Assembly (NCBI RefSeq): GCF_001045465.1
Contig: NZ_LFND01000003.1
Span: forward strand, 124,001 to 188,000
Source: Chryseobacterium angstadtii
GTDB lineage: Bacteria; Bacteroidota; Bacteroidia; Flavobacteriales; Weeksellaceae
Reading direction: 5' to 3'
DNA: 64,000 nucleotides
Position 1 is the first letter of the stretch. Every line of letters begins with the position of its first letter. Position numbers and translations under genes: made by a program. This document shows, piece by piece, positions 1 to 8,386 of this stretch. Below the pieces are notes generated by a model, which was given only the letters and a program-made list of their open reading frames with translations, did not search any database and was not told the origin of the DNA.

Positions 1-980
1 GAGAATATGTAAGAGCTCAAAGGCATATAGAATTACAAAGCAAGAGGTTTGATTTTATTTCTGAAGAAAAGATGAAATCAAACTTTATTGAATTCTTTGA
101 AGCTGAAGCTAAAAAAAGAAACAACTGTTATAACTGGGTAATGTCTGTTAGATATTTTAAGACTTTTGTTGGGCCCGAAATTCCATTTAATGAATTGAAT
201 GAAACGCTATGTGAGGAATATGCAGATTATTTGTTAACATGCCCCGCATTGGGACGCAGAAAAACCATAAAAAAGAATACTGCCGTAGCTTATTTTGGAA
301 GATTTAAGCTGACATTAAAGGAGGCTTTTAAAAAGCGCTTTTTACCCACAGACCTAGGTTCAATAATTGACAGTATTGCACCGCAGGAAACTCATCGTCC
401 ATTTTTATTCATGGAGGAATTAGAAAGAATGGCAAATTCTGAGTGTCGAAATCCAATAGTAAAAAAGGCAGGACTTTTCTCTGCTATGACCGGTTTCAGA
501 TATTCAGATGTTGAAAAGCTATTATGGAGTGAAATTCATGGAACCGAAGGCAATTATTATATAGTATATAATCAGGAAAAAACAGAGAATGCAGAATATC
601 ATCCAGTATCTGATCAAACTATAAAATTGTTAGGTCCAAGAGGAAATTCTGATTCAAGAGTATTTGAAGGATTAAATTATCATAACACAGTAGCAGAGTT
701 GAAAAAGTGGTTGGCAAATGCTGGTATAGAAAAACATTTCACCTTCCACGGTTTCAGACATACCTTTGCGACCTTACAAATAGCTGCTGGAACATCTATA
801 TATACAGTTTCAAAACTATTGGGACATAAAGATATCAAAACAACAGAGATATATGCGAAAATAGTTGACAGTTTAAAAAAAGAAGCCTCTGAAAAAATTA
901 AAATTAATTTATTTGATATAGGTAAGAACATCGTAAATATCGACCAGATTGATCCTCCAACAGATAATTTAAATATCTAG
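1..980 (+). CDS. Tyrosine recombinase/integrase, 5' end cut by the window
   Basis: Phage-type tyrosine recombinase, the enzyme expected to integrate and excise this element. The reading frame is open from base 3 to the stop at 978-980, with no stop upstream of the first ATG (72), so the gene begins outside the window; full-length relatives have roughly 400 residues. Numbered from the ATG at 72, a SAM-like DNA-binding domain covers about residues 5-100. The catalytic domain shows Arg143 (TGFRYSDVEKL), Lys170, the HGFRH box (His226, Arg229), His252 (LGHKD) and nucleophile Tyr261 (EIYAKI), so all catalytic positions are intact. In such elements int lies next to one attachment site, which would be just left of base 1. 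Family call is firm; target site unknown. Confidence 0.93.
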   Translation, partial: EYVRAQRHIELQSKRFDFISEEKMKSNFIEFFEAEAKKRNNCYNWVMSVRYFKTFVGPEIPFNELNETLCEEYADYLLTCPALGRRKTIKKNTAVAYFGRFKLTLKEAFKKRFLPTDLGSIIDSIAPQETHRPFLFMEELERMANSECRNPIVKKAGLFSAMTGFRYSDVEKLLWSEIHGTEGNYYIVYNQEKTENAEYHPVSDQTIKLLGPRGNSDSRVFEGLNYHNTVAELKKWLANAGIEKHFTFHGFRHTFATLQIAAGTSIYTVSKLLGHKDIKTTEIYAKIVDSLKKEASEKIKINLFDIGKNIVNIDQIDPPTDNLNI

Positions 981-1100
981 TAATTTTGAGATTTTATGAA
1001 ATAGTTAGTAAGCTATAAATACCTTCAAAAGACAAATTACGACAGATCAAGTCATTATCAAGAACGTTTTTCAAGGTCTTATTAACTTGAAAAAAAAAAA

Positions 1101-1442
1101 ATGGAATATACATTTGATCAAATACCAAATATTCTTAGAAGAATTGAAGAAAGATTGGAAAGTTTAGAAGAAATTTTATTGGATCGTATCCAAAATGAAA
1201 TGCCAGAACTTGAATTTATTGATGCGAAAGAGGCTTGCAAAATTTTAAAATTATCATTACCAACATTATATTCTAAAGTTTGTCTACGCGAAATACCGTT
1301 TTATAAAAAGGGAAATAGATTGCATTTTTCTAAAATGGAACTATTAGAATGGATTCAAGAGGGTAAAGAAAAATCCTTAAATGAATTAAGTAGTGATGGT
1401 AATGCTATCTTAAAAAGAATAACAAAAAAAAGATGGCATTAG
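1101..1442 (+). CDS. Helix-turn-helix DNA-binding protein, excisionase/MerR-like
   Basis: Small (113 aa) DNA-binding protein. A coiled-coil-like N-terminus (residues 1-35) precedes a winged HTH of the helix_turn_helix_17/excisionase type at about 37-90, seen as the pattern FIDAKEACKILKLS followed by PTLYSKV and a KKGNRLHFSK wing. The basic tail ends KKRWH. Proteins of this kind lie next to the integrase in Bacteroidota ICEs and act as recombination directionality or regulatory factors; that role here is inferred from position. A second protein with the same plan lies at 2945-3259. A clear terminator follows the stop codon. Confidence 0.8.
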   Translation: MEYTFDQIPNILRRIEERLESLEEILLDRIQNEMPELEFIDAKEACKILKLSLPTLYSKVCLREIPFYKKGNRLHFSKMELLEWIQEGKEKSLNELSSDGNAILKRITKKRWH

Positions 1443-1460
1443 AAATCATACAAGCATTTT

Positions 1461-1491
1461 AAACCTTCCAACTTTATTTTGGAAGGTTTTT
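1461..1491 (+). terminator. Intrinsic terminator after the HTH gene
   Basis: A 10-bp perfect inverted repeat (AAACCTTCCA at 1461-1470 with TGGAAGGTTT at 1480-1489) is followed by a T run, 19 bases after the stop of the small HTH gene. Confidence 0.85.
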
Positions 1492-1856
1492 ATTTACAAT
1501 AGTTTAGACCATATATAAAGGAGATCTATCTCTTAGCACGTAAGTCGCCTATTAGAACAAATTTTGTCAATTAGTTCCTGTTATATCAAACATCACACAA
1601 CGAATATTTGCTAATCACACTCAAATATTAAACAGCAAATAATTTCACCTTACATTAATTTAAATTGCTTATGAATCAAATTATGAACGAATAAAATATT
1701 TCAATAAAAATTTAAAAATGTAATAAAGGTTATTAGCAAAATAATATATAATTAATTGATAAATTAAATAAATCGCCACAAAGGGAAAAATATTATATTT
1801 TTAGGACTGCTGATCACTGGACCTGATAATGAGAACCTTTCAAATATATTTTTACC
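1492..1856. other. Intergenic AT-rich stretch upstream of rteC
   Basis: With the terminator before it, this makes a gap of about 410 bases without a convincing gene. It is very AT-rich, particularly 1660-1800, and must hold the promoter for rteC. I see no strong inverted repeat and no complete match to the Bacteroidota promoter (TTTG with TAnnTTTG) at proper spacing. Confidence 0.5.
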
Positions 1857-2705
1857 ATGACAAAATCAATTTATGATACAATAGTAAAACGTATTGAAAT
1901 TCAAGAATGCAAAATTACGCTAACTAAAGAAAAGGTTATAAAAGAAGCCTATCAAATGGCGACCTCTCTCCGAGAATTATTGAATGAAACAAAAAAGCTT
2001 GTATCAGACAAAGGTTTCATTGATAAAGATCAGGAGATCAATTTTTTTAAATACGTAAAACCACAACTTCTAGGAAAGCTTATTTATTATAATAAGGTAT
2101 ATAGAATTGAAACATCTTGTCCAACAAAAGCTGGTGAACTTTATAAGATATATTTCGAAAATGAACTTGAAAAATTAAACAAAGAATTTCAGGAGCATTT
2201 TGTAGATTCAGATTTTTATCGATATATAAAATCAGATCGTAAAGATCTGGATAAGAAATATTTTGCTTTAGGAAATATTGATATAATAGAAGGACTAAAT
2301 AGTTTTGTCTTTGAAATCGATCCAAATTTTTCAACATATTATGACTATAAAGTCGCTCATATCATTGCAGATGAACTATTATATACTTATATAAGAAATA
2401 GGTTGAGCCCTGACAATGAATATGATTCACCATCGCTAACATATACCAATTACGATGATATGTTCTGGACCGATTCTAAGAACGCTCTAATAGAGTTAAT
2501 ATATGCATTATATGCTGCCAGGTCTTTATCCAATGGTCGATTGGCAATATCAAAAATCAGTACCATAATTGAAACACTTTTCCAGATAGAACTAGGCGAT
2601 TTCCACCATGCTTTCCACCGAATGAAAGTCAGGTCCGGAAGTAAAACAGCTTTTCTTGACCATCTTAAAGTAAGTTTAGAAGAATACATGAGCAGGAACC
2701 TATAA
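1857..2705 (+). CDS. rteC: RteC-family regulator of ICE excision
   Basis: Resembles RteC, the protein that in CTnDOT-type elements activates excision genes. The 282-aa length is typical. The C-terminal third (about residues 205-282) carries the most family-like segment, with LYAARSLSNGR followed by ETLFQIELGDFHHAFHRM and the ending LEEYMSRNL, characteristic of the RteC domain. The N-terminal half is helical and charged. No two-component partner (RteA/RteB) appears in the window, so input signals differ from CTnDOT or lie elsewhere. The gene stands alone between two terminators. Family assignment is good; the precise target promoter is not visible. Confidence 0.85.
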   Translation: MTKSIYDTIVKRIEIQECKITLTKEKVIKEAYQMATSLRELLNETKKLVSDKGFIDKDQEINFFKYVKPQLLGKLIYYNKVYRIETSCPTKAGELYKIYFENELEKLNKEFQEHFVDSDFYRYIKSDRKDLDKKYFALGNIDIIEGLNSFVFEIDPNFSTYYDYKVAHIIADELLYTYIRNRLSPDNEYDSPSLTYTNYDDMFWTDSKNALIELIYALYAARSLSNGRLAISKISTIIETLFQIELGDFHHAFHRMKVRSGSKTAFLDHLKVSLEEYMSRNL

Positions 2706-2717
2706 CATTATTTGATT

Positions 2718-2745
2718 AAGACAGCCAATAGGTTGTCTTTTTTTT
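2718..2745 (+). terminator. Intrinsic terminator after rteC
   Basis: AAGACAGCC (2718-2726), loop AATA, GGTTGTCTT (2731-2739) with one G-T wobble, then an eight-T run. It lies 13 bases after the rteC stop. Confidence 0.85.
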
Positions 2746-2944
2746 ACCAAGTTATGCCAAGATATGCCAAGTTGACCTAATAAACCAACAAAATAGAAAC
2801 CTTTCATTCGTGAGAATTGGAGCATCTGAAGAATAAAAATTACAAAAAAAAATTTTCAATTTCTCTTGGCAGCTCTTGATTAAACTTGGGTTACTGAGCT
2901 ATTTTACTCTAAGAAATTTGTCTGTGAACAAAAATTTTAAACAG

Positions 2945-3259
2945 ATGAATATTGACAGATTAGAATTTATTGCTTGGATGGAAAGAATCATGGATCGATT
3001 CGATTTGATTTCCGAGAGCGTAAGAGAAATGAAGAAAACTAACAATGCAATTGATGGAGAAGAATTGCTAGACAATCAGGATTTGCTTCAAATGCTAAAA
3101 ATTAGTAATCGTTCATTACAGAGATACAGGTCTGATGGTAAATTACTCTATTACACTATTAGTGGTAAGCTTTATTACAAATTATCAGATGTCCACCAAT
3201 TTATTCGTGATAGTTTTAACACTCCCACTAAGCGTAAGAGGAAATTGAAAGCCGAATAA
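2945..3259 (+). CDS. Helix-turn-helix protein, second small DNA-binding protein of the element
   Basis: DNA-binding protein of about 104 aa from the ATG at 2945. An in-frame ATG exists at 2876, but the extra 23 residues lack family character, and homologues in Bacteroidota mobile elements begin with M-N-(I/M)-D-R-L-E-F, which matches 2945. The HTH spans about residues 38-90: ELLDNQDLLQMLKIS, then NRSLQRYRSDGKL and a beta wing SGKLYYKLSD. The tail is strongly basic (KRKRKLK). It has the same layout as the protein at 1101-1442 and precedes the DUF3945/topoisomerase genes. Possible roles are excisionase or regulator of mobilisation; the sequence does not decide between them. Confidence 0.78.
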   Translation: MNIDRLEFIAWMERIMDRFDLISESVREMKKTNNAIDGEELLDNQDLLQMLKISNRSLQRYRSDGKLLYYTISGKLYYKLSDVHQFIRDSFNTPTKRKRKLKAE

Positions 3260-3336
3260 TACCATAAAATTCCAACTTAGTTATTGCTATTGATTTATAA
3301 AATACCTTGATCTGAGATTTACAAAAATTTAGAGTT

Positions 3337-4806
3337 ATGAGTACTAATCAATCCAAAAATCAGAAATCTGATCAAGCAAATGATCTAACAGATACATTGC
3401 TTGTCCATGATACAGAAACCAATAAAATTCTCGCGGTTAAAGGAATAAAGAAAAAATCCGGCAAAAAACCTGGTGAAAAAGATGAGCTTGAAACGGTTGA
3501 TCCAACTAAAAGAAAAGAAAATTCTTTTTTGAAACTCAACAAAAATGAAGATATGCTTTCCAATTTTTTAAAGAATTTTTTTAGTCAGATCGGCAATCCC
3601 ACACGCTTCAATTTTTTTAAAGTTCCTATTGAAACTGCTGTCATGATAGCGAAAAAAATGCAGCAATTTATTGATACAGCAAAACTTGAAGGTAAAGAGC
3701 TTCTGGAAGGACTAAAAGATATTTTGAGTAAAAACAATAATAAAAATACTATGGCGAAACAACAAAACAAAACGGAAAATAGTAATGGTAATCACTATTC
3801 CATTGAAAAAATCGACTGGAAAAGCCTTGAAAATCTTGGATACAGCCGCGAGGAATTTGAGAAATTCAATCTTTTGGACTCTCTTTTAAAAGGTTATAAA
3901 ACAAATGACATGCTTACAGTATCGTTAAAAGTTGGAAATCAAGAAATTGAAACCCAAGCTAAGTTATGGCTTGAACAGGGAAAGGATGGTCTAGCGGTAT
4001 TTAACATGCTTCCCAAAAAAAATGAAATTGAATTAGATAAAAAATTTCAAGGACATGAATTTACCGAAGAGGATAAAACCAACCTATTAGAAAGAGGAAA
4101 TATGGGAAGAGCTGTAGAACTAATTACAGATAATAATACGAAGGCTTTCCATGTGATAACGCTAGATAAGGATACAAATCAATTAGTTTCTTTTCCGGTT
4201 GAAAAGATGCGTATTGATGATATTATCAAAGGAGTGACCCTTACTCCCGATCAAAAAAATCTTTTATTGGAAGGTAAGCCTGTATATCTTGAAGGGATGC
4301 TTTCTAAAAGAGATACTTTATTTAATGGTGAAATCCAATTTAATGCTTTCAAAGGTCATATTGAATTTCAATTTGATAAAGGAAATTCCAAAATTCAAAA
4401 ACAGGATAACTCTCAAAACCAATCTGCAGAAATACCAAAAACTTTTAGAAGGAAAGAATTTACATTCGACCAGTATAATAAACTTAGCAAGGGTGAAACA
4501 GTATATATTACCGATTTTAAGGATGGTGCTGGGAAGGAATATCCGGGATATGTATGGCTAAATAAAGAAAAAGGAGAATTGGATTTTAATTTTAAAAACC
4601 CCAATAAACTTAAACAAAATGCAACCACAGCTGAAACTCATAAAACCCAGGTCGCTGTTAATTCCGATGGAAAAACAAATGAAGCTACTAAAAATATCAA
4701 GGAGCCATTAAAATCAGGTCAAAGTACGCCTGCTAATAAAAGGCAGCAGAACACGCAAAAAGAAACCAACAATGCGCCTAAAAAAAGAGGTCGAAGAGTA
4801 TCCTAA
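3337..4806 (+). CDS. DUF4099/DUF3945 domain protein of Bacteroidota mobile elements
   Basis: A 489-aa soluble protein regularly found next to topoisomerase III in Bacteroidota conjugative elements; molecular function unknown. The N-terminal 140 residues are lysine-rich. A DUF4099-like segment starts near residue 150 (IDWKSLENLGYSREEFEKF) and runs to about 260. DUF3945-like repeats follow: one with GVTLTPDQKNLLLEGKPVYL (about 300-345), and another with EFTFDQYNKLSKGETVYI (about 370-425). The tail is low-complexity and basic, ending KKRGRRVS, suggesting nucleic-acid binding. The stop is 11 bases before the topoisomerase start, so the two are probably co-transcribed. Confidence 0.82.
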   Translation: MSTNQSKNQKSDQANDLTDTLLVHDTETNKILAVKGIKKKSGKKPGEKDELETVDPTKRKENSFLKLNKNEDMLSNFLKNFFSQIGNPTRFNFFKVPIETAVMIAKKMQQFIDTAKLEGKELLEGLKDILSKNNNKNTMAKQQNKTENSNGNHYSIEKIDWKSLENLGYSREEFEKFNLLDSLLKGYKTNDMLTVSLKVGNQEIETQAKLWLEQGKDGLAVFNMLPKKNEIELDKKFQGHEFTEEDKTNLLERGNMGRAVELITDNNTKAFHVITLDKDTNQLVSFPVEKMRIDDIIKGVTLTPDQKNLLLEGKPVYLEGMLSKRDTLFNGEIQFNAFKGHIEFQFDKGNSKIQKQDNSQNQSAEIPKTFRRKEFTFDQYNKLSKGETVYITDFKDGAGKEYPGYVWLNKEKGELDFNFKNPNKLKQNATTAETHKTQVAVNSDGKTNEATKNIKEPLKSGQSTPANKRQQNTQKETNNAPKKRGRRVS

Positions 4807-4817
4807 AATAAATTAAT

Positions 4818-6905
4818 ATGAAAGCAGTAATAGCTGAAAAACCAAGCGTTGCGCGAGAAATTGCAGCACTTTTGGGAGCAACAGAAAAAAATGAAGGTTT
4901 TTTAAAAGGTAATGGCTATATCGTTACCTGGGCAATAGGTCATTTAATTTCTTTGGGAATGCCTTCGGAATATGGTATTACCGGATTTCAAAAAGACAAC
5001 TTACCAATATTGCCAGATCCATTCTTACTTACAGTAAGAAAAGTCAAAAAAGAAAAAGGTTATCTTGACGATCCCAGTGCAGTTAGGCAATTAAAAATAA
5101 TAGAAACTATTTTTGAACAATGTGACAGCATAATTGTTGCAACTGACGCTGGTAGAGAAGGTGAACTAATATTTAGATATATCTATAATTATTTGAATTG
5201 TAAAAAACCTTTTGAGCGACTATGGATTAGCTCATTAACAGAAAAAGCTATTGACCAAGGTTTTGCCAATCTAAAGCCAGGAACCGATTTCGATGGATTA
5301 TTTTTTGCTGCCCAAGCCAGAAGCCGTGCGGATTGGCTTGTGGGAATAAATTCAACTCAGGCATTATCTTTACAAGCTGGAAATGGAATTTATTCTCTAG
5401 GAAGAGTGCAAACACCAACTCTGAGCTTAATTTGTAAGAGGTACATTGACAATAAAAATTTTAAAATTGAAACCTATTGGCAATTGGAACTCAAATATTT
5501 AAAAGATGGACTCTATTTCTCCAGTATATCGAAGGAAAAATGGGATGATAAAGAAAAAGCTACCGAAGTATTAAAATCGATTGAGCGTTTAGGAAGTTCT
5601 ATTGTTAATTCAGTCGATAAACGTAATTCAAACGAACAGCCACCTCTAGTATTCGATTTAACTTCTTTACAAAAAGAAGCTAATAGGAAATTAGATCTTA
5701 CTGCCGAAGAGACTTTATCAATTGCACAAAGCTTATATGAGCAGAAATTCATTACATATCCCCGAACAGGCAGTAAATATATATCTAATGACATTTGGCC
5801 GGAGATCCCTGATCTAGTCAGAGCTTTGGAGAATCGCGTTGGTTATAAAGAGCGGATAAACAATGTAAAATGGGGCCGATTCAATAAAAGAATTGTGAAT
5901 GACCTTAAAGTTACAGATCATCATGCATTATTGATAACAGATAAAATTCCTTCAGCCCTATCGAGTAAGGAAAATGCTATCTATGATATGATTGCTATTA
6001 GGCTTCTTGAATCAATATGCTACCAATGTACAAAAGAAATTACTGAAGTTAAGCTGGAATCACTGCACTTTGAATTTATTCTGAAAGGAGCCCGTGTGAT
6101 TGATCCGGGATGGAGATCTATACAAAACCTCTTTAAAAATGAGGACAATGATGAAGAGGTATTATTGGATATACCAACATTAAAAGAGGGTGATTCACTC
6201 AGCGTTAATGAGGCAAATATATTAGAAAAAAAGACCCGTCCGCCAGTTCTTTACACTGAGGCAGGTCTCCTATCGGCAATGGAAAATGCAGGGAAGCAAA
6301 TTGAAAATGAAGAAGAGCGTAAATCACTTAATAATATTGGGATTGGAACGCCAGCCACTCGCGCAGCTATCATTGAAGTTTTGTTTGATCGAAATTATAT
6401 TGTCCGGGAGAAAAAAAATCTAGTTCCAACCAAAAAGGGAATTCAGGTTTATGAACTCGTAAAAGAAAAGAAAATAGCCGATGTCGCTATGACTGCGCAA
6501 TGGGAGCTTGCTCTTCAGAAGATAGAAAATAATGAGTTAAATGCTAATCTATTTCAAAATGAAATGGAAGCCTATGCTAAAGAAATTACCACAGAACTTC
6601 TATCTACTGAGTTTGTACCAAATACATTGCAATTAAAATGTCCAAAATGCAAAACTCATAATTTAATCTTTAATGAACATGTAGTAAAATGTCCAGATAA
6701 GAACTGTGAATGGATTCAGTTTAAGAAGGTCTGTGAGGTTGCCCTAAGTGATAAGGAAATGGAAAACTTAATTACCAAAAAAAGGACATCACTTTTGAAA
6801 GGCATGAAAAGTAGATCAGGAAATAAGTTTGATGCATACATTATACTTGACGAAAATGGTAAAACTTCATTTGAATTTGATAAAAAAAAGAAAAAAAATA
6901 AGTGA
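4818..6905 (+). CDS. topB: Type IA DNA topoisomerase (topoisomerase III)
   Basis: Relaxes and decatenates DNA through a transient 5'-phosphotyrosine bond to single-stranded DNA; element-borne copies are thought to help process DNA during transfer or replication. The TOPRIM domain begins at residue 1 (MKAVIAEKPSVAREIAALLG), with the acidic ATDAGREGE motif near residue 107. The active-site tyrosine is in FITYPRTGSKYIS near residue 313. A C-terminal zinc-ribbon-like segment with four cysteines (CPKCK, then CPDKNCEW, about 608-640) precedes a lysine-rich end. At 695 aa it is a normal full-length TopB-type enzyme with no sign of damage. It is the second gene of a pair with the DUF3945 gene. Confidence 0.95.
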   Translation: MKAVIAEKPSVAREIAALLGATEKNEGFLKGNGYIVTWAIGHLISLGMPSEYGITGFQKDNLPILPDPFLLTVRKVKKEKGYLDDPSAVRQLKIIETIFEQCDSIIVATDAGREGELIFRYIYNYLNCKKPFERLWISSLTEKAIDQGFANLKPGTDFDGLFFAAQARSRADWLVGINSTQALSLQAGNGIYSLGRVQTPTLSLICKRYIDNKNFKIETYWQLELKYLKDGLYFSSISKEKWDDKEKATEVLKSIERLGSSIVNSVDKRNSNEQPPLVFDLTSLQKEANRKLDLTAEETLSIAQSLYEQKFITYPRTGSKYISNDIWPEIPDLVRALENRVGYKERINNVKWGRFNKRIVNDLKVTDHHALLITDKIPSALSSKENAIYDMIAIRLLESICYQCTKEITEVKLESLHFEFILKGARVIDPGWRSIQNLFKNEDNDEEVLLDIPTLKEGDSLSVNEANILEKKTRPPVLYTEAGLLSAMENAGKQIENEEERKSLNNIGIGTPATRAAIIEVLFDRNYIVREKKNLVPTKKGIQVYELVKEKKIADVAMTAQWELALQKIENNELNANLFQNEMEAYAKEITTELLSTEFVPNTLQLKCPKCKTHNLIFNEHVVKCPDKNCEWIQFKKVCEVALSDKEMENLITKKRTSLLKGMKSRSGNKFDAYIILDENGKTSFEFDKKKKKNK

Positions 6906-7054
6906 TTTATAAGAATGGCGCTTCCAAAGACCGTCATTTTTGTTATTATTCTAGAATTATTACAATATGAATTTTTGCTTTGAATAAAGGAAAGTTATGG
7001 TGTTTTTCTAGAATCGTAACATCATTATGTTGCATCATGTTGTTTTCTCCCTCT

Positions 7055-7062
7055 ACATTTGT
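7055..7062 (+). promoter_or_regulatory. Candidate Bacteroidota -7 element upstream of the first mauE-like gene
   Basis: TACATTTG matches the Bacteroidota -7 consensus TAnnTTTG, with TTG at 7030-7032 as a possible -33 element (spacing 22, slightly long). Transcription would start near 7069, at the first base of the long inverted repeat described next, giving a leader of about 95 bases before the ATG at 7166. Motif match only. Confidence 0.35.
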
Positions 7063-7069
7063 TTGAATT

Positions 7070-7142
7070 ATTTCTCACGACAGTTTGAAATTTATATCGA
7101 AAAAAAAATGGTAATAGCCTTTAAATTTCAACTGTGAGAAAT
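7070..7142 (+). repeat. Long imperfect inverted repeat in the mauE leader
   Basis: The left arm at 7070-7094 pairs with the right arm at 7122-7142 over 21 base pairs in three blocks: ATTTCTCA/TGAGAAAT, CAGTT/AACTG and GAAATTTA/TAAATTTC. The left arm carries two small bulges (CGA and T). The spacer is 27 bases. It lies between the topoisomerase gene and the mauE-like gene, 23 bases before the ATG, so it could be a leader hairpin, an operator, or a scar at the border between ICE backbone and cargo. Confidence 0.7.
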
Positions 7143-7165
7143 GAAAAAGCTAAAAAACCATTGTC

Positions 7166-7612
7166 ATGCAAAAAAAGAGAATTTTTACGGAGATAGTAGT
7201 TGTATTATTGGTCATTTTGTTCCTCTATACTGGTGTAAGCAAATTTGTTGATTTTAAGGGGTTTACTTATGATTTAAATAATCAGCCCTTTCCGAATAGC
7301 TTAACACCATTGTTAAGGTGGTTAATACCAATAACTGAAATTTCAATTGTAATTGCTCTATTATTTGAAAAAGCCAGATTGATAGGTTTATATGCATCAT
7401 TGTTTTTGATGAGCTTATTTACAATTTATACAGCGCTAGTTCTATTTCATGTTTTTGAGTATGTGCCGTGTTCATGTGGAGGCGTCATAAAAAATCTAAC
7501 ATGGCCACAACATTTAATTTTTAACCTTTTTTTCGTTGTGATCACTTCACTCGCTATTCGAGTAAACAAGAAAAACTTGTCAGATCATTTACTTTATAAC
7601 CAGTTACAATAA
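7166..7612 (+). CDS. MauE/DoxX-like integral membrane protein
   Basis: Four-helix membrane protein of 148 aa (helices about 9-25, 50-67, 72-95 and 112-133). Residues 101-106 read PCSCGG, a cysteine pair facing one membrane side just before the last helix. MauE, needed for maturation of disulfide-rich methylamine dehydrogenase, belongs to this DoxX-like family, where the cysteine pair suggests thiol/disulfide chemistry. No methylamine genes occur here. Instead two exported small cysteine proteins follow, with only 98 bases to the first. Inference: it helps oxidise or handle those peptides. A homologous domain with the same motif heads the protein at 23376. Confidence 0.78.
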   Translation: MQKKRIFTEIVVVLLVILFLYTGVSKFVDFKGFTYDLNNQPFPNSLTPLLRWLIPITEISIVIALLFEKARLIGLYASLFLMSLFTIYTALVLFHVFEYVPCSCGGVIKNLTWPQHLIFNLFFVVITSLAIRVNKKNLSDHLLYNQLQ

Positions 7613-7980
7613 TTTAGATCAGTATAAATGAATTAAAATTATTGGGTCCAAAATAAGGGGAAGCTGAAAACCTTCAACTAGAGTAAGCAACAAATCAAAA
7701 ACTTTTTATTATGAAAAATTTTAAATTATTATTAGGTGCGGCAGTAGTATTTGCCGTTGGAAGCGCTTTTACTGCTAGCAACAAAGCTTATGCAGGAGAA
7801 TATGTTTTAATCGCTCCTAATACTTATGAGCTTAAAACAAATCGACCTGCCGGAGAATGCCGAGAAATGCCAAGTCAAATTTGTGATTATACCAAAATTA
7901 ATCCATCTGGCAGTAATACAGATCCAAATAACTTCACCCCTAATACGAGAAATGCCCAATGGGTTGAAGGTGAGGACTAA
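7562..7980 (+). repeat. Tandem duplication, copy 1
   Basis: First of two direct copies. It covers the last 50 bases of the mauE-like gene, the spacer and the first DUF6520-type gene. Copy 2 starts at 8238, offset by exactly 676 bases through the start codon. The spacer and first 60 coding bases are nearly identical between copies, and the 3' halves of the genes diverge. Confidence 0.88.
7711..7980 (+). CDS. DUF6520-type small exported protein, copy 1
   Basis: An 89-aa protein with a signal peptide (MKNFKLLLGAAVVFAVGSAF) and a probable cleavage site near residues 22-28. The mature part is about 60 residues, with two cysteines (Cys50 and Cys58, spacing C-x7-C) and a segment CDYTKINPSGSNTDPNNF shared with the next gene. 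The architecture matches the DUF6520 family of small Bacteroidota proteins, whose function is unknown. Position directly after a MauE-like protein and opposite a SusCD/thioredoxin block suggests a secreted peptide whose disulfide is formed or broken by its neighbours; this is inference. Confidence 0.75.
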   Translation: MKNFKLLLGAAVVFAVGSAFTASNKAYAGEYVLIAPNTYELKTNRPAGECREMPSQICDYTKINPSGSNTDPNNFTPNTRNAQWVEGED

Positions 7981-7985
7981 AGAAT

Positions 7986-8018
7986 ATTTAAGGTGCTATC
8001 ATTAATGGCACCTTAAAT
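7986..8018 (+). terminator. Intrinsic terminator after DUF6520 copy 1
   Basis: ATTTAAGGTGC pairs with GCACCTTAAAT as an 11-bp stem with an 11-base loop, starting just after the stop, followed by TTTG. It separates the first small-protein gene from the second copy. Confidence 0.75.
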
Positions 8019-8386
8019 TTTGTAGTGAATTTATTAATTTAATCTCTTTCTTTATTAGAGTTCTTAGATTTTGACTCCCATTATAAAGATATTTTAAACT
8101 TCTAACAGATTGTAAATTTACGTATTAATCGATTTATTTCACTATAATCTCCATTATATCTTGAAGTGGAAAATTAAAAGTCATACTCCAACTAAAGAGC
8201 TATTTTGATATTTTATGATTATGTTAATTACCATCCAGCAAACAAGATAAATTCGTCCAATCATTTACTTTATAACCCGCTAGAATAATTTAGATCAGTA
8301 TAAGTGAATTAAAATTATTGGGTCCAAAATAAGGGGAAGCTGAAAACCTTCAACCAGAGTAAGCAACAAATCAAAAACTTTTTATT
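8019..8386. other. Intergenic region between the two DUF6520 copies
   Basis: Bases 8019-8237 are AT-rich with no recognisable gene. Bases 8238-8386 duplicate the region before copy 1, including a decayed 3' remnant of the mauE-like gene (8238-8287) that has lost the rest of its reading frame. The conserved 100 bases before the ATG probably hold the promoter and leader shared by both copies. Confidence 0.7.

Noticed and set aside
2876..2944. Upstream in-frame start for the second HTH protein
   Set aside because: The added 23 residues are not family-like, and the internal MNIDRLEF start fits homologues.
6906..6940. Terminator after topB
   Set aside because: Only a weak imperfect pairing (ATGGCG with CGTCAT) precedes the T run, too poor to list.
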